Below, piece after piece: positions 1 through 5,943 of a stretch of DNA of 6,484 nucleotides. The position numbers and the translations under genes were made by a program. This DNA comes from Alphaproteobacteria bacterium (GTDB taxonomy: Bacteria > Pseudomonadota > Alphaproteobacteria > Rhizobiales > Xanthobacteraceae), in assembly GCA_005883115.1 (NCBI GenBank), contig VAZQ01000063.1, forward strand, positions 1 through 6,484. The letters run 5' to 3'. Each line of letters opens with the position of its first letter. Position 1 is the first letter of the stretch. The notes under the pieces are model-generated. The model was not told where the DNA came from. It did no database searches and saw only the letters and a program-made list of their open reading frames with translations.

Positions 1-114
1 GGTCTTGTCGAAGGGTTGGCCCCCCTCTTTCGCCGCCAGAAACTCGCGCAGCGTCGCGGGACGGATGAGGCTGCCGACGTGGGTGGTGAGTATCCGATCC
101 GTGCTGCGTTTCAT
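1..114 (-). CDS. MetE-like (cobalamin-independent methionine synthase II family) protein, N-terminal fragment
   Basis: The 38 visible codons begin MKRSTDRILTTHVGSLIRP, and the gene continues past the left edge of the window. The T-T-H-V-G-S-L-x-R-P stretch at residues 10-19 is the N-terminal signature of the stand-alone proteins of about 370 residues that resemble the catalytic C-terminal half of MetE (UROD/MetE-like barrel fold). Family members transfer methyl or alkyl groups to thiols with zinc. Many alphaproteobacterial copies have no proven substrate, so I do not assign methionine synthesis. Two in-frame ATGs lie six bases apart (118-120 and 112-114). I chose the second because a GGAGG sequence (121-125 on the complement) lies six bases before it and directly abuts the first. 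The gene follows rpsU in the same direction, but a strong terminator separates them, so it probably has its own promoter. The zinc ligands lie outside the window. Confidence 0.72.
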   Translation of the reverse strand, partial: MKRSTDRILTTHVGSLIRPATLREFLAAKEGGQPFDKT

Positions 115-120
115 CGCCAT

Positions 121-125
121 CCTCC
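121..125 (-). promoter_or_regulatory. Ribosome binding site of the MetE-like gene
   Basis: GGAGG on the complement lies six bases before the ATG at 112-114 and touches the ATG at 118-120. The spacing favours the downstream ATG as the start. A small hairpin (GCACC, 3-base loop, GGTGC; 144-156) lies just upstream in the leader and may be incidental. Confidence 0.55.
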
Positions 126-181
126 GCCTTCTGTCGATCGTGAGCACCGCTGGTGCATCGCAGGGTACCGCCCGCGCGCCT

Positions 182-217
182 AAAACGACAGCGCGGGCTC
201 GAGGGCCCGCGCTGTCT
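182..217 (-). terminator. Rho-independent terminator after rpsU
   Basis: There is a perfect 12-base-pair stem: gacagcgcgggc at 187-198 pairs with gcccgcgctgtc at 205-216, around a 6-base loop. Read on the minus strand, the stem is followed by GTTTTA (186-181). It lies 40 bases past the rpsU stop codon and before the next gene, which is where a terminator for rpsU should be. The T run is short, but the stem is very GC-rich. The plus-strand side lacks a T run, so the element is probably one-directional. Confidence 0.85.
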
Positions 218-256
218 CTATTGCTTTGGTGCCGGCGGCCGCCGGCCGAACGTCAA

Positions 257-529
257 TCAGAAGCTCGGTCGCCGCGGCGGGCGTGATGCACCGCCTGCCG
301 CGGGGGCGGGCCTTTGCTTCATGGGCAGCAAGCCTTCGCGCTGCATGCGCTTGCGCGCGAGCTTGCGCGCCCGGCGGATCGCTTCCGCCTTCTCGCGCGC
401 CTTCTTTTCGGAGGGTTTTTCGTAATGACCGCGAAGCTTCATCTCGCGGAAGATGCCCTCGCGCTGCATCTTCTTTTTCAGCGCCTTCAGGGCCTGGTCG
501 ACGTTGTTGTCACGGACGAGAACCTGCAC
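257..529 (-). CDS. rpsU: 30S ribosomal protein S21
   Basis: The product has 90 residues and begins MQVLVRDNNVDQALKALKKK. S21 is a small basic protein of the 30S subunit near the platform, where it contacts the 3' end of 16S rRNA and aids the start of translation. The core (residues 1-65) shows the family pattern: a short N-terminal strand, then long basic helices containing KKKMQREGIFREMK, EKPSEKKAREKAEA and RRARKLARK. E. coli S21 has 71 residues. The extra 20 or so here form a proline-, alanine- and arginine-rich tail (about 70-90), and the tails of alphaproteobacterial S21 proteins vary. The start is GTG at 527-529, chosen because AAGGAA lies six bases before it and the family begins exactly here. 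The gene lies 129 bases after purE and is closed by a strong terminator. Alphaproteobacteria often carry more than one rpsU, so this need not be the only copy. Confidence 0.95.
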   Translation of the reverse strand: MQVLVRDNNVDQALKALKKKMQREGIFREMKLRGHYEKPSEKKAREKAEAIRRARKLARKRMQREGLLPMKQRPAPAAGGASRPPRRPSF

Positions 530-535
530 GCAGCG

Positions 536-541
536 TTCCTT
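536..541 (-). promoter_or_regulatory. Ribosome binding site that fixes the rpsU GTG start
   Basis: AAGGAA on the complement is followed by six bases (535-530) and then GTG (529-527). No ATG in the same frame competes at a sensible distance, so this site decides the unusual start codon. Confidence 0.75.
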
Positions 542-567
542 ATGCTTCCGATCTGCCTAATGTACGG

Positions 568-607
568 GAGCCCGCCGATCGCCACCGAAGCGCGATCGCG
601 CGGGCTC
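568..607 (-). promoter_or_regulatory. Long hairpin between purE and rpsU (leader structure or weak terminator)
   Basis: Bases 568-574 (gagcccg) pair with 601-607 (cgggctc), 575 pairs with 600, base 599 is bulged, and 576-582 (cgatcgc) pair with 592-598 (gcgatcg) around a 9-base loop. This gives about 15 base pairs with one bulge. On the minus strand no T run follows (CCGTACATT), so it does not look like a standard terminator. It ends 38 bases before the rpsU start codon. It could be the folded 5' leader of the rpsU mRNA, or a processing or attenuating structure in a purE-rpsU transcript. Confidence 0.55.
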
Positions 608-620
608 TCCATGGCGTGGG

Positions 621-649
621 CGTGTAGCAGAATCAGCGCGAAAAGTCCA
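621..649 (-). promoter_or_regulatory. Weak candidate promoter for rpsU
   Basis: On the complement, TGGACT (649-644) and TACACG (626-621) are separated by 17 bases, with a TG just upstream of the second box. Only the -35 is a fair match, and the -10 agrees at about three of six positions. If real, transcription would start near 614 and the 568-607 hairpin would sit almost at the 5' end of the message. This is only a suggestion from position and spacing. Confidence 0.2.
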
Positions 650-658
650 TCGCCGTGC

Positions 659-1153
659 TCACGTCTTGCCATCGTCGGGCGTCTCCGGGACCGCTTCGCT
701 CTGGCGCTGGCGCCAGGCTTCGAGCCGCTTTGCCACTTCGCCGTCGCCAAGCGCAAGCACACTCGCGGCGAGCAGCGCCGCGTTGATTGCGCCCGCGCGC
801 CCGATGGCGAGCGTCCCGACGGGGACGCCGGGCGGCATCTGCACGATCGAATAGAGTGAATCGATCCCTGAGAGCGCCTTCGATTCGATCGGCACCCCAA
901 ACACCGGAAGGCTCGTCAGCGCTGCCGTCACGCCGGGCAGGTGCGCCGCGCCGCCCGCGCCGGCGATGATGATTTTAAACCCCTGCGCCTTGGCCGATTT
1001 GGTGAAGGCATGGTGTCGCTCGGGTGTGCGATGCGCGGAGATGATTTTCGCTTCATAGCCGATGCCTAGCGCATCGAGCGTCTCGGCCGCATGTTTCATG
1101 GTCGGCCAGTCGGATTGGCTGCCCATGATGATCGCAACTGGCTTCCCCGGCAT
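659..1153 (-). CDS. purE: N5-carboxyaminoimidazole ribonucleotide mutase, class I PurE
   Basis: The 164-residue cytoplasmic enzyme converts N5-CAIR to 4-carboxyaminoimidazole ribonucleotide in purine synthesis, and the family works as an octamer. The visible family motifs are GSQSDW at 11-16 (substrate phosphate and ribose site), SAHRTP at 39-44 with the catalytic histidine H41, the glycine-rich AGAGGAAHLPG at 64-74, and the conserved block GIDSLYSIVQMPPGVPVGT at 96-114. Length is normal for class I. The frame stays open upstream to 1228, but I place the start at 1153: family proteins begin here, GAGGGG lies just upstream, and the likely transcription start (about 1181) falls inside the longer version. 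Class I PurE depends on PurK to make N5-CAIR. purK often follows purE directly, but here rpsU comes next. Confidence 0.96.
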   Translation of the reverse strand: MPGKPVAIIMGSQSDWPTMKHAAETLDALGIGYEAKIISAHRTPERHHAFTKSAKAQGFKIIIAGAGGAAHLPGVTAALTSLPVFGVPIESKALSGIDSLYSIVQMPPGVPVGTLAIGRAGAINAALLAASVLALGDGEVAKRLEAWRQRQSEAVPETPDDGKT

Positions 1154-1187
1154 CCACCCCTCGCCACGGCCGAAAAGGAAGCGGGCG

Positions 1188-1215
1188 ATTATAGGGACGG
1201 TCCTCGGGGTGACAA
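1188..1215 (-). promoter_or_regulatory. Promoter of purE
   Basis: On the complement, TTGTCA (1215-1210) and a perfect TATAAT (1193-1188) are 16 bases apart. Read as CTTGTC (1216-1211) with 17 bases, the upstream box also fits the alphaproteobacterial -35 form. Transcription should begin near 1181, giving a leader of about 28 bases before the purE ATG. This is the best promoter match in the window. Confidence 0.8.
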
Positions 1216-1258
1216 GGCGGCGGCACAAGCCGATGTGAATTCAGATGCGCCCGTTATG

Positions 1259-1283
1259 ACCGTAGAAACAGGCCGTTTACGGT
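1259..1283. repeat. Imperfect inverted repeat upstream of the efflux operon
   Basis: accgt (1259-1263) pairs with acggt (1279-1283), and after a 2-base bulge aaac (1266-1269) pairs with gttt (1275-1278) around a 5-base loop. It gives nine base pairs in total. It lies between the two divergent transcription units. Its role is unknown, and it could be a binding site or a chance fold. Confidence 0.35.
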
Positions 1284-1351
1284 GCATGACGCCTGGCGCG
1301 AGGATCCCCAGAACGCAGCCTCAGTTTCGCCAATGATCTAAGCGATTGCTG

Positions 1352-1364
1352 CGGTGCAAATCCG
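1352..1364 (+). promoter_or_regulatory. Cobalamin-riboswitch-like arm (partial match only)
   Basis: cgg-tgcaaat-ccg forms a 3-base-pair stem with a 7-base loop and matches the GGTGCAAATCC arm found in the core of cobalamin riboswitches. It lies about 160 bases before the efflux adaptor start, a plausible leader position. The usual GGGAA just before it and the CCGCAACTGT just after it are absent. The stretch GCCCAGATGCGAGGC (1422-1436) is at best a weak echo of the B12 box. It is probably not a working cobalamin switch. Confidence 0.15.
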
Positions 1365-1430
1365 GGGTCGGGGGACTCCCAGTCATGCGCCGGGCCAAAG
1401 CCCAACTCCAGTGCAGTTGTCGCCCAGATG

Positions 1431-1451
1431 CGAGGCAATACAGCTGCCTCG
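1431..1451. repeat. Perfect 7-base inverted repeat, candidate operator of the efflux operon
   Basis: cgaggca (1431-1437) and tgcctcg (1445-1451) are exact reverse complements with a 7-base spacer. The repeat lies 71-91 bases before the adaptor start codon. The size and symmetry would suit a dimeric repressor such as a TetR- or MarR-type protein, which often control RND pumps. No regulator gene lies in the window, so this is inference. It could also be a hairpin in the mRNA leader. Confidence 0.35.
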
Positions 1452-1507
1452 GCGCAGGCTTTAGCGGCGCGTCCATAGGACTTCGCACCAGCGTGGCGTG
1501 GGCAGCC

Positions 1508-1513
1508 AAGGAG
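1508..1513 (+). promoter_or_regulatory. Ribosome binding site of the efflux adaptor gene
   Basis: AAGGAG lies eight bases before the ATG at 1522. It selects this ATG over an upstream GTG at 1498 in the same frame, which has no such site. Confidence 0.75.
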
Positions 1514-1521
1514 AACTCTCG

Positions 1522-2619
1522 ATGAACGCGAGCCGCCTCGCCGCCATCGGCCTCGTTGCGGCCGCCGGGCTTTGGATCGCATCAGGACACTTCCTTCCGC
1601 ACCAAACTGCCGAGAGCCGCGCGGGCTTGCCCGCGCCCGAGGGCGAGGCCAAGAAACCTTTCCGCGTCGCGGTGGCGATGACGAACGTCATTCCGCACAG
1701 CCGCAAGCTCACGATTGCGGGACGCACCGAGGCCGACAAACGAGTCACGGTGACGGCGCGCACCGGCGGCGTGCTGACCGATCTCAAGGTGAAACGCGGC
1801 ATGTCCGTGCAAAAGGGCGAGATCATCGCCGTTCTGTCGGACGAGGCGCGCGAGGCGCAGGTGGCGCAAGCGCAGGCCGTGGTGACGCAGAAGCGTACAG
1901 AACTCGAGGCTAAACGCACGCTCATTCTCAGCGGCACGCTGCCGCGCCTGCAGCTGGTCGAGCTCGAGGCGCAGCTTAAGTCCGCCGAGGCTGCGCTCGC
2001 CGTCGCCCAAGCGGAACAGGACCGCGGTGTGGTACGCGCGCCATGGTCGGCCGTCGTGCATGACGTTGCCGTCGAGGTAGGCCAGGCCGCGTTCTCCATG
2101 GCCGGGCGCGAAATCGCCTCGCTGGTCGCGCTCGATCCGATGCTGGCCGTGGTGGAAGTGGCCGAGCGCCAGCTCGCTGGCATCAAGGTGGACGCCGTGG
2201 CCGAGGTACGGCTGGTGACCGGCGAACGCGCGAATGGAAAAATCCGGTTCGTCGCCAAGACCGCAAGCCCGACCACACGCACATATCGGGTCGAAGTCGA
2301 ATTGCCAAACGCCGACGGCAAGATTCCGGACGGCATCACGGCGGAGGTCGTTGTTCCGCTGGCGCCCGTGTTGGCGACGCGCGTACCGCGCTCGGCGGTT
2401 ACCTTCTCCTCCGCCGGCGATCTCGGCCTGCGCGTTGTCGACGCAAATGACGTGGTCGAGTTCACGCCTGTCGGGGTCATCGAGGACGAGCAGAGTTACA
2501 TGTGGGTCACGGGCCTTCCCGATCGCACTCGCGTGATCGTGCAAGGACAGGATTTCGTCCGCGAAGGCCAAACTGTGGACGCCGTCGGAGTGCCCGAGCT
2601 GACCGCGGTCGCCAAATAG
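1522..2619 (+). CDS. RND efflux pump periplasmic adaptor (membrane fusion protein)
   Basis: The 365-residue protein would bridge the inner-membrane permease encoded next and an outer-membrane channel. Residues 5-22 (hydrophobic, LAAIGLVAAAGLWIA) form a signal or membrane anchor with no lipobox cysteine. The first lipoyl half is at about 76-106 (VTARTGGVLTDLKVKRGMSVQKGEIIAVL). An alpha-helical hairpin, rich in A, E, Q and K, spans about 107-168. The second lipoyl half is RAPWSAVVHDVAVEVGQ (172-188), followed by a beta-barrel (about 205-285) and a membrane-proximal domain up to about 355. This is the standard domain order at a normal length. The hairpin tip keeps R132 and L136 of the R-x3-L-x6-S channel-contact motif, but L143 stands where serine is expected. 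The stop codon is two bases before the permease start, so the pair forms an operon. The transported compound cannot be read from the sequence. Confidence 0.93.
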   Translation: MNASRLAAIGLVAAAGLWIASGHFLPHQTAESRAGLPAPEGEAKKPFRVAVAMTNVIPHSRKLTIAGRTEADKRVTVTARTGGVLTDLKVKRGMSVQKGEIIAVLSDEAREAQVAQAQAVVTQKRTELEAKRTLILSGTLPRLQLVELEAQLKSAEAALAVAQAEQDRGVVRAPWSAVVHDVAVEVGQAAFSMAGREIASLVALDPMLAVVEVAERQLAGIKVDAVAEVRLVTGERANGKIRFVAKTASPTTRTYRVEVELPNADGKIPDGITAEVVVPLAPVLATRVPRSAVTFSSAGDLGLRVVDANDVVEFTPVGVIEDEQSYMWVTGLPDRTRVIVQGQDFVREGQTVDAVGVPELTAVAK

Positions 2620-2621
2620 TG

Positions 2622-5600
2622 ATGTCCAAGTTTATCGACTACGCCATCGGTCACGCGCGGCTCACGGTCGCGACGCTGATTTTCCTGCTGAGCGCGGGCC
2701 TATTGGCCTATCTCACGATCCCGAAGGAAGCGGAGCCGGACGTCAGGATTCCGATCATCTACGTGCAGCTCTCCCAACGCGGCATCAGCCCGGAAGATTC
2801 CGAGCGGTTGTTGCTGCGGCCGCTCGAGACCCAGCTCAAATCGGTCGGCAACGTGAAGGAGATGCGCTCGACCGCCTTCGAGGGCGGCGGGTTCGTGTTG
2901 CTCGAGTTCGAAGCGGGTTTCGACTCCAAGTCGGCGCTGGCGGATGTGCGCGCGAAGGTGGATCAGGCCAAGCACGACCTGCCCCGCGACGTCGACGAGC
3001 CGCAGGTGCTCGAGGTCAACCTGTCGCTTTATCCGGTGCTGGTCGTAGGGCTTTCGGGCGACGTGCCCGAGCGCACGCTGCTGCGCATCGCCCGCGCCGC
3101 CAAGAACGCCATTGAGCAAGCGCCCGGGGTGCTCTCGGCCGAGCTTCGCGGGGCGCGCGATGAGGCGGTGGAGATCATTCTCAATCCGATGCTGTTGGCG
3201 AGCTACGGACTCTCGCTCGACCAACTCGGCTCGATCACGCAATCCTTCAACACACTCATCGCTGCCGGCGCGCTGGAAGGCGAAACCGGGCGCTTCGCCG
3301 TCAAGGTGCCTTCGCTGTTCGAGAAGCCGCAGGACATCCTGAAGATCCCGATCATCGCCTCGCCCAAAGCCTCGGTGCGGCTGCTCGACATCGCGCAGGT
3401 CAAGCCTACCTTCAAGGATGCGACCTCGGTCACGCGGGTGAATGGTCACCCTGCCATGACCATCGAGGTCTCCAAGCGCACGGGCGCCAACCTGATAGAG
3501 ACGGTCGACGCCGTGAAAACGACGGTGGCGGCGCTGCAAACGACGTGGCCGGAAGCAGTGCACGTCTCCTTTACGCAAGACAAATCGAAAATCATCCGGC
3601 AGATGCTCGGGGATTTGCAGAACTCGGTCTTGACCGGCGTGCTGCTGGTCGCGATCGTGATTCTGTTCGCGCTCGGCTTGCGCGCCTCGCTCTTCATCGG
3701 GATCGCGATACCCGCTTCGTTTCTGGCCGGCGTGCTCGGGCTGCAGCTCGCGGGACTGACCGTCAATATCGTCGTCTTGTTTTCGCTCATCCTCGCCGTC
3801 GGGATGCTGGTCGACGACGCCATCATCGTGTCGGAATTCGCCGAGCGGCGCATGGCGGAAGGCGTGCCGCCGCGGGAGGCCTATTCGCTCGCAGCCAAGC
3901 GCATGTCCGGACCGGTGATCGCCGCGACGGCGACCCGCATCGCCGCGTTTTCGCCGCTCCTGTTCTGGCCGGGTGTGGTCGGCCAATTCATGAAATATCT
4001 GCCGATCACGCTGATCGCGACCCTCTCCGCATCGCTCGCGGTTGCGCTGTTCTTCACGCCTACGCTCGGCGCCCTGCTCGGCAAGGCCGCCCGCGCGCCG
4101 CATGAGCAGCACGCAGGCGATCGCGGACCCTACATGCGCACGGTGCGGTTTGCGCTGCGCCGTCCCGGCACCACTCTCGCGCTCGCGGCGTTGCTTTTGG
4201 TCGCCGTGCTGGTGGCCTACGGAAAGTTCGGCCGCGGCGTGGAATTTTTCCCGAAGGTCGAGCCCGATTACGGCCAGGTCATCGTGCATGCCCGCGGCAA
4301 TCTCTCGCTCGAGGAAAAGAACCGCTTGCTCGGCGTCGTCGAGAAGCGTGTTCTCGCCTTCGATGGTCTCAAGACCGTGTACAGCCGCATCGGCGAGCAG
4401 CCGCGCGGCATGAGCGAACTCACCGAAGACACCATCGGTGTCATCCAATTCGAGTTCGCGGACTGGCGCAGCCGGCCGCCGGCGCACGAGATCATGGATG
4501 CCATCCGTGCGAAGACCGTCGATATTCCAGGCATTCTCGTGGAAGTGACGGCTCCGCGCGCAGGCCCGCCGACCGGCAAGCCGATCCAGGTGCAGCTCGC
4601 GGCGCTCGATCCCGCGCAGCTGCCGGCGGCTGCGGCCAAGGTTGCCGCCACGCTAGGTGCGCGCAGTGACATCCGCGACCTCGACGATGGCCTGCCGCTG
4701 CCCGGCATCGATTGGAAAATCGAAATCGACAAATCTGAGGCCGCGAAATACGGCGCCGGCGTAAACACGGTCGGCAGCGCCGTCCAGCTTGTCACCAACG
4801 GACTGAAGGCGACCGAATACCGGCCGGTCGACAGCGACAAATCGGTGGACATTCTCGTGCGCTTTCCGCCCGATCGCCGCAGCCTCGACCAAATCGATGA
4901 TCTGCGCGTACAGACGCAGGTGGGACACGTGCCGATCGGCAATTTCGTACAGCGCGTCCCGGCGCCGCGCGTGGGCTACATCAACCGGGTCAACGGCAAC
5001 CGCGTGATAACGGTTTCGGCCAACGTGGCCGAGGGAGTGCAGACGGCAAAAATCCAGCAGGAGATCGCGGCAGACCTCGCCAAAGCCGATCTCGGGGCCG
5101 GCGTTAGCTTCAGGCTCAAGGGCGAGGATGAAGAGCGCGCCAAAGCGTCGGCGTTCCTGCTCAAGGCGTTCGGCACCGCGATCTTCCTCATTTTCGCGAT
5201 CTTACTTGCACAGTTCAACAAGCTGACCTCGGTCGGCCTGGTGCTCACCGCGGTCGTGCTCTCGACTTTCGGCGTGATGCTGGGTTTGTTGATTATGGGC
5301 CAGGCCTTCGGCGTGGTGATGGCCGGTATCGGCGTCATCGCCAACGCGGGTGTGATCGTGAACAACAACATCGTGCTGATCGACACCTATGACCGATTGC
5401 GGCGCGAAGGCGTCGCGGCTTATGACGCGATCATCGAGACGTGCCGCGAGCGCGCCCGTCCCGTCGTTCTCACGGCGGTGACGGCGATTCTTGGCGTGCT
5501 GCCGATCGCATTCGGCATGAATGTCGAATTTCTTGCGCGGGAAATCACGGTCGGCGCGCCGGCGACGCAATGGTGGATCAATCTGTCGACCGCAATGGTC

Positions 5601-5741
5601 TTCGGCCTGGGTTTTGCCACCGTCCTCACCCTGATCGTCACGCCGGCGGCGCTGATGGCGATTGCCAATTTGCGCGAGCGGCGTCTGCGCTTCTCGGCGA
5701 CGCTGCGCTCCTGGCGGTTGCCAGCCTTCAGCCGGTCGTGA
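2622..5741 (+). CDS. RND efflux pump inner-membrane permease (AcrB/HAE superfamily)
   Basis: The 1039-residue product is a proton-driven exporter that works as a trimer with the adaptor encoded just upstream. Its layout is that of AcrB (1049 residues): TM1 at about 12-33, a large periplasmic loop to about 333, TM2-TM6 to about 487, TM7 at about 517-534, a second large loop to about 845, and TM8-TM12 to about 1013. The proton relay keeps D398-D399 in TM4 (VGMLVDDAIIVSEF), R944 and T951 in TM11 (RARPVVLT). In TM10 (GVIVNNNIVLID) N914 takes the place of AcrB K940, as in several RND subgroups. The start is the ATG at 2622, giving the usual MSKFIDYAIGHARL opening. It has no clear Shine-Dalgarno sequence and sits two bases after the adaptor stop, so translation is probably coupled. 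The C-terminus is short and arginine-rich. No outer-membrane channel gene follows. The substrate is unknown. Confidence 0.95.
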   Translation: MSKFIDYAIGHARLTVATLIFLLSAGLLAYLTIPKEAEPDVRIPIIYVQLSQRGISPEDSERLLLRPLETQLKSVGNVKEMRSTAFEGGGFVLLEFEAGFDSKSALADVRAKVDQAKHDLPRDVDEPQVLEVNLSLYPVLVVGLSGDVPERTLLRIARAAKNAIEQAPGVLSAELRGARDEAVEIILNPMLLASYGLSLDQLGSITQSFNTLIAAGALEGETGRFAVKVPSLFEKPQDILKIPIIASPKASVRLLDIAQVKPTFKDATSVTRVNGHPAMTIEVSKRTGANLIETVDAVKTTVAALQTTWPEAVHVSFTQDKSKIIRQMLGDLQNSVLTGVLLVAIVILFALGLRASLFIGIAIPASFLAGVLGLQLAGLTVNIVVLFSLILAVGMLVDDAIIVSEFAERRMAEGVPPREAYSLAAKRMSGPVIAATATRIAAFSPLLFWPGVVGQFMKYLPITLIATLSASLAVALFFTPTLGALLGKAARAPHEQHAGDRGPYMRTVRFALRRPGTTLALAALLLVAVLVAYGKFGRGVEFFPKVEPDYGQVIVHARGNLSLEEKNRLLGVVEKRVLAFDGLKTVYSRIGEQPRGMSELTEDTIGVIQFEFADWRSRPPAHEIMDAIRAKTVDIPGILVEVTAPRAGPPTGKPIQVQLAALDPAQLPAAAAKVAATLGARSDIRDLDDGLPLPGIDWKIEIDKSEAAKYGAGVNTVGSAVQLVTNGLKATEYRPVDSDKSVDILVRFPPDRRSLDQIDDLRVQTQVGHVPIGNFVQRVPAPRVGYINRVNGNRVITVSANVAEGVQTAKIQQEIAADLAKADLGAGVSFRLKGEDEERAKASAFLLKAFGTAIFLIFAILLAQFNKLTSVGLVLTAVVLSTFGVMLGLLIMGQAFGVVMAGIGVIANAGVIVNNNIVLIDTYDRLRREGVAAYDAIIETCRERARPVVLTAVTAILGVLPIAFGMNVEFLAREITVGAPATQWWINLSTAMVFGLGFATVLTLIVTPAALMAIANLRERRLRFSATLRSWRLPAFSRS

Positions 5742-5813
5742 GGATCCGAGAAGGCCCGCAGCATCCATATCAATCCGTTGCTGAGCACGCTGCGCCTGTG
5801 ATTAGCGCGGCCG

Positions 5814-5828
5814 GTGCGGCACCCGCAC
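5814..5828 (+). repeat. Small hairpin downstream of the efflux operon
   Basis: gtgcg (5814-5818) pairs with cgcac (5824-5828) around a 5-base loop. It lies just before the candidate terminator and may be part of the 3' end structure of the operon mRNA. Confidence 0.35.
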
Positions 5829-5833
5829 GAGAA

Positions 5834-5879
5834 ACGGGGACAGACGAGGGCGCTCGCCGGCCCCCGTCTTCTTCCTGTA
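5834..5879 (+). terminator. Candidate terminator of the efflux operon
   Basis: acgggg (5834-5839) pairs with ccccgt (5862-5867), with an inner cgag/ctcg stem at 5845-5848 and 5853-5856. An alternative fold pairs agacg (5842-5846) with cgtct (5865-5869), then ggg with ccc. Either fold is followed by a pyrimidine-rich, T-containing tail (CTTCTTCCTGT). It lies about 95 bases past the permease stop and before the stress protein gene. The tail is not a clean T run, so confidence is moderate. Confidence 0.5.
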
Positions 5880-5943
5880 AATTAGAGACGACCCAAAAGA
5901 ATGCTGCAGGTGTGGTGGCACGCTGCGCGATTGAGAGGGCAGC

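Larger units (their letters stand above)
1216..1521. other. Gene-free region between the divergent purE and the efflux operon
   Basis: About 306 bases lie between the purE promoter and the efflux adaptor start. The short open frames crossing it resemble no family I know and have no good ribosome binding site. It contains an imperfect hairpin (1259-1283), a short cobalamin-riboswitch-like arm (1352-1364) and a perfect inverted repeat (1431-1451). I could not find a -35/-10 pair with sound spacing for the plus-strand operon. Confidence 0.6.

Noticed and set aside
1154..1228. N-terminal extension of PurE to the upstream start at 1228
   Set aside because: It lacks similarity to PurE proteins and contains the purE promoter itself.
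1345..1420. A T-arm-like piece that could suggest a broken tRNA
   Set aside because: The loop reads TGCAAAT instead of TTCRANN, and no anticodon arm or acceptor stem can be drawn around it.
1461..2571. Long minus-strand open frames antisense to the adaptor gene (1461-2480 and 1582-2571)
   Set aside because: Both are low-complexity (serine/threonine/alanine-rich or histidine/arginine-rich) and cover a clear adaptor gene on the other strand.
2502..2621. N-terminal extension of the permease by 40 residues
   Set aside because: The extension overlaps the adaptor gene in another frame, is arginine-rich, and precedes the typical RND opening at 2622.
2700..4487. A 595-codon open frame on the minus strand, antisense to the permease gene
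   Set aside because: The plus-strand protein is an unmistakable RND permease. The antisense product is an arginine-, aspartate-, histidine- and glutamine-rich sequence typical of shadow frames in GC-rich DNA, with no recognisable domain.
5785..5928. Direct repeat gcacgctgcgc at 5785-5795 and 5918-5928
   Set aside because: Only 11 bases long in a GC-rich region, with no mobile gene or matching ends between the copies; probably chance.
5916..5931. Sigma-54-like promoter (TGGCAC then GCGA) before the stress protein gene
   Set aside because: The -24 half is good, but the required GC of the -12 half is GA at the correct spacing, and it ends only about 13 bases before the start codon.
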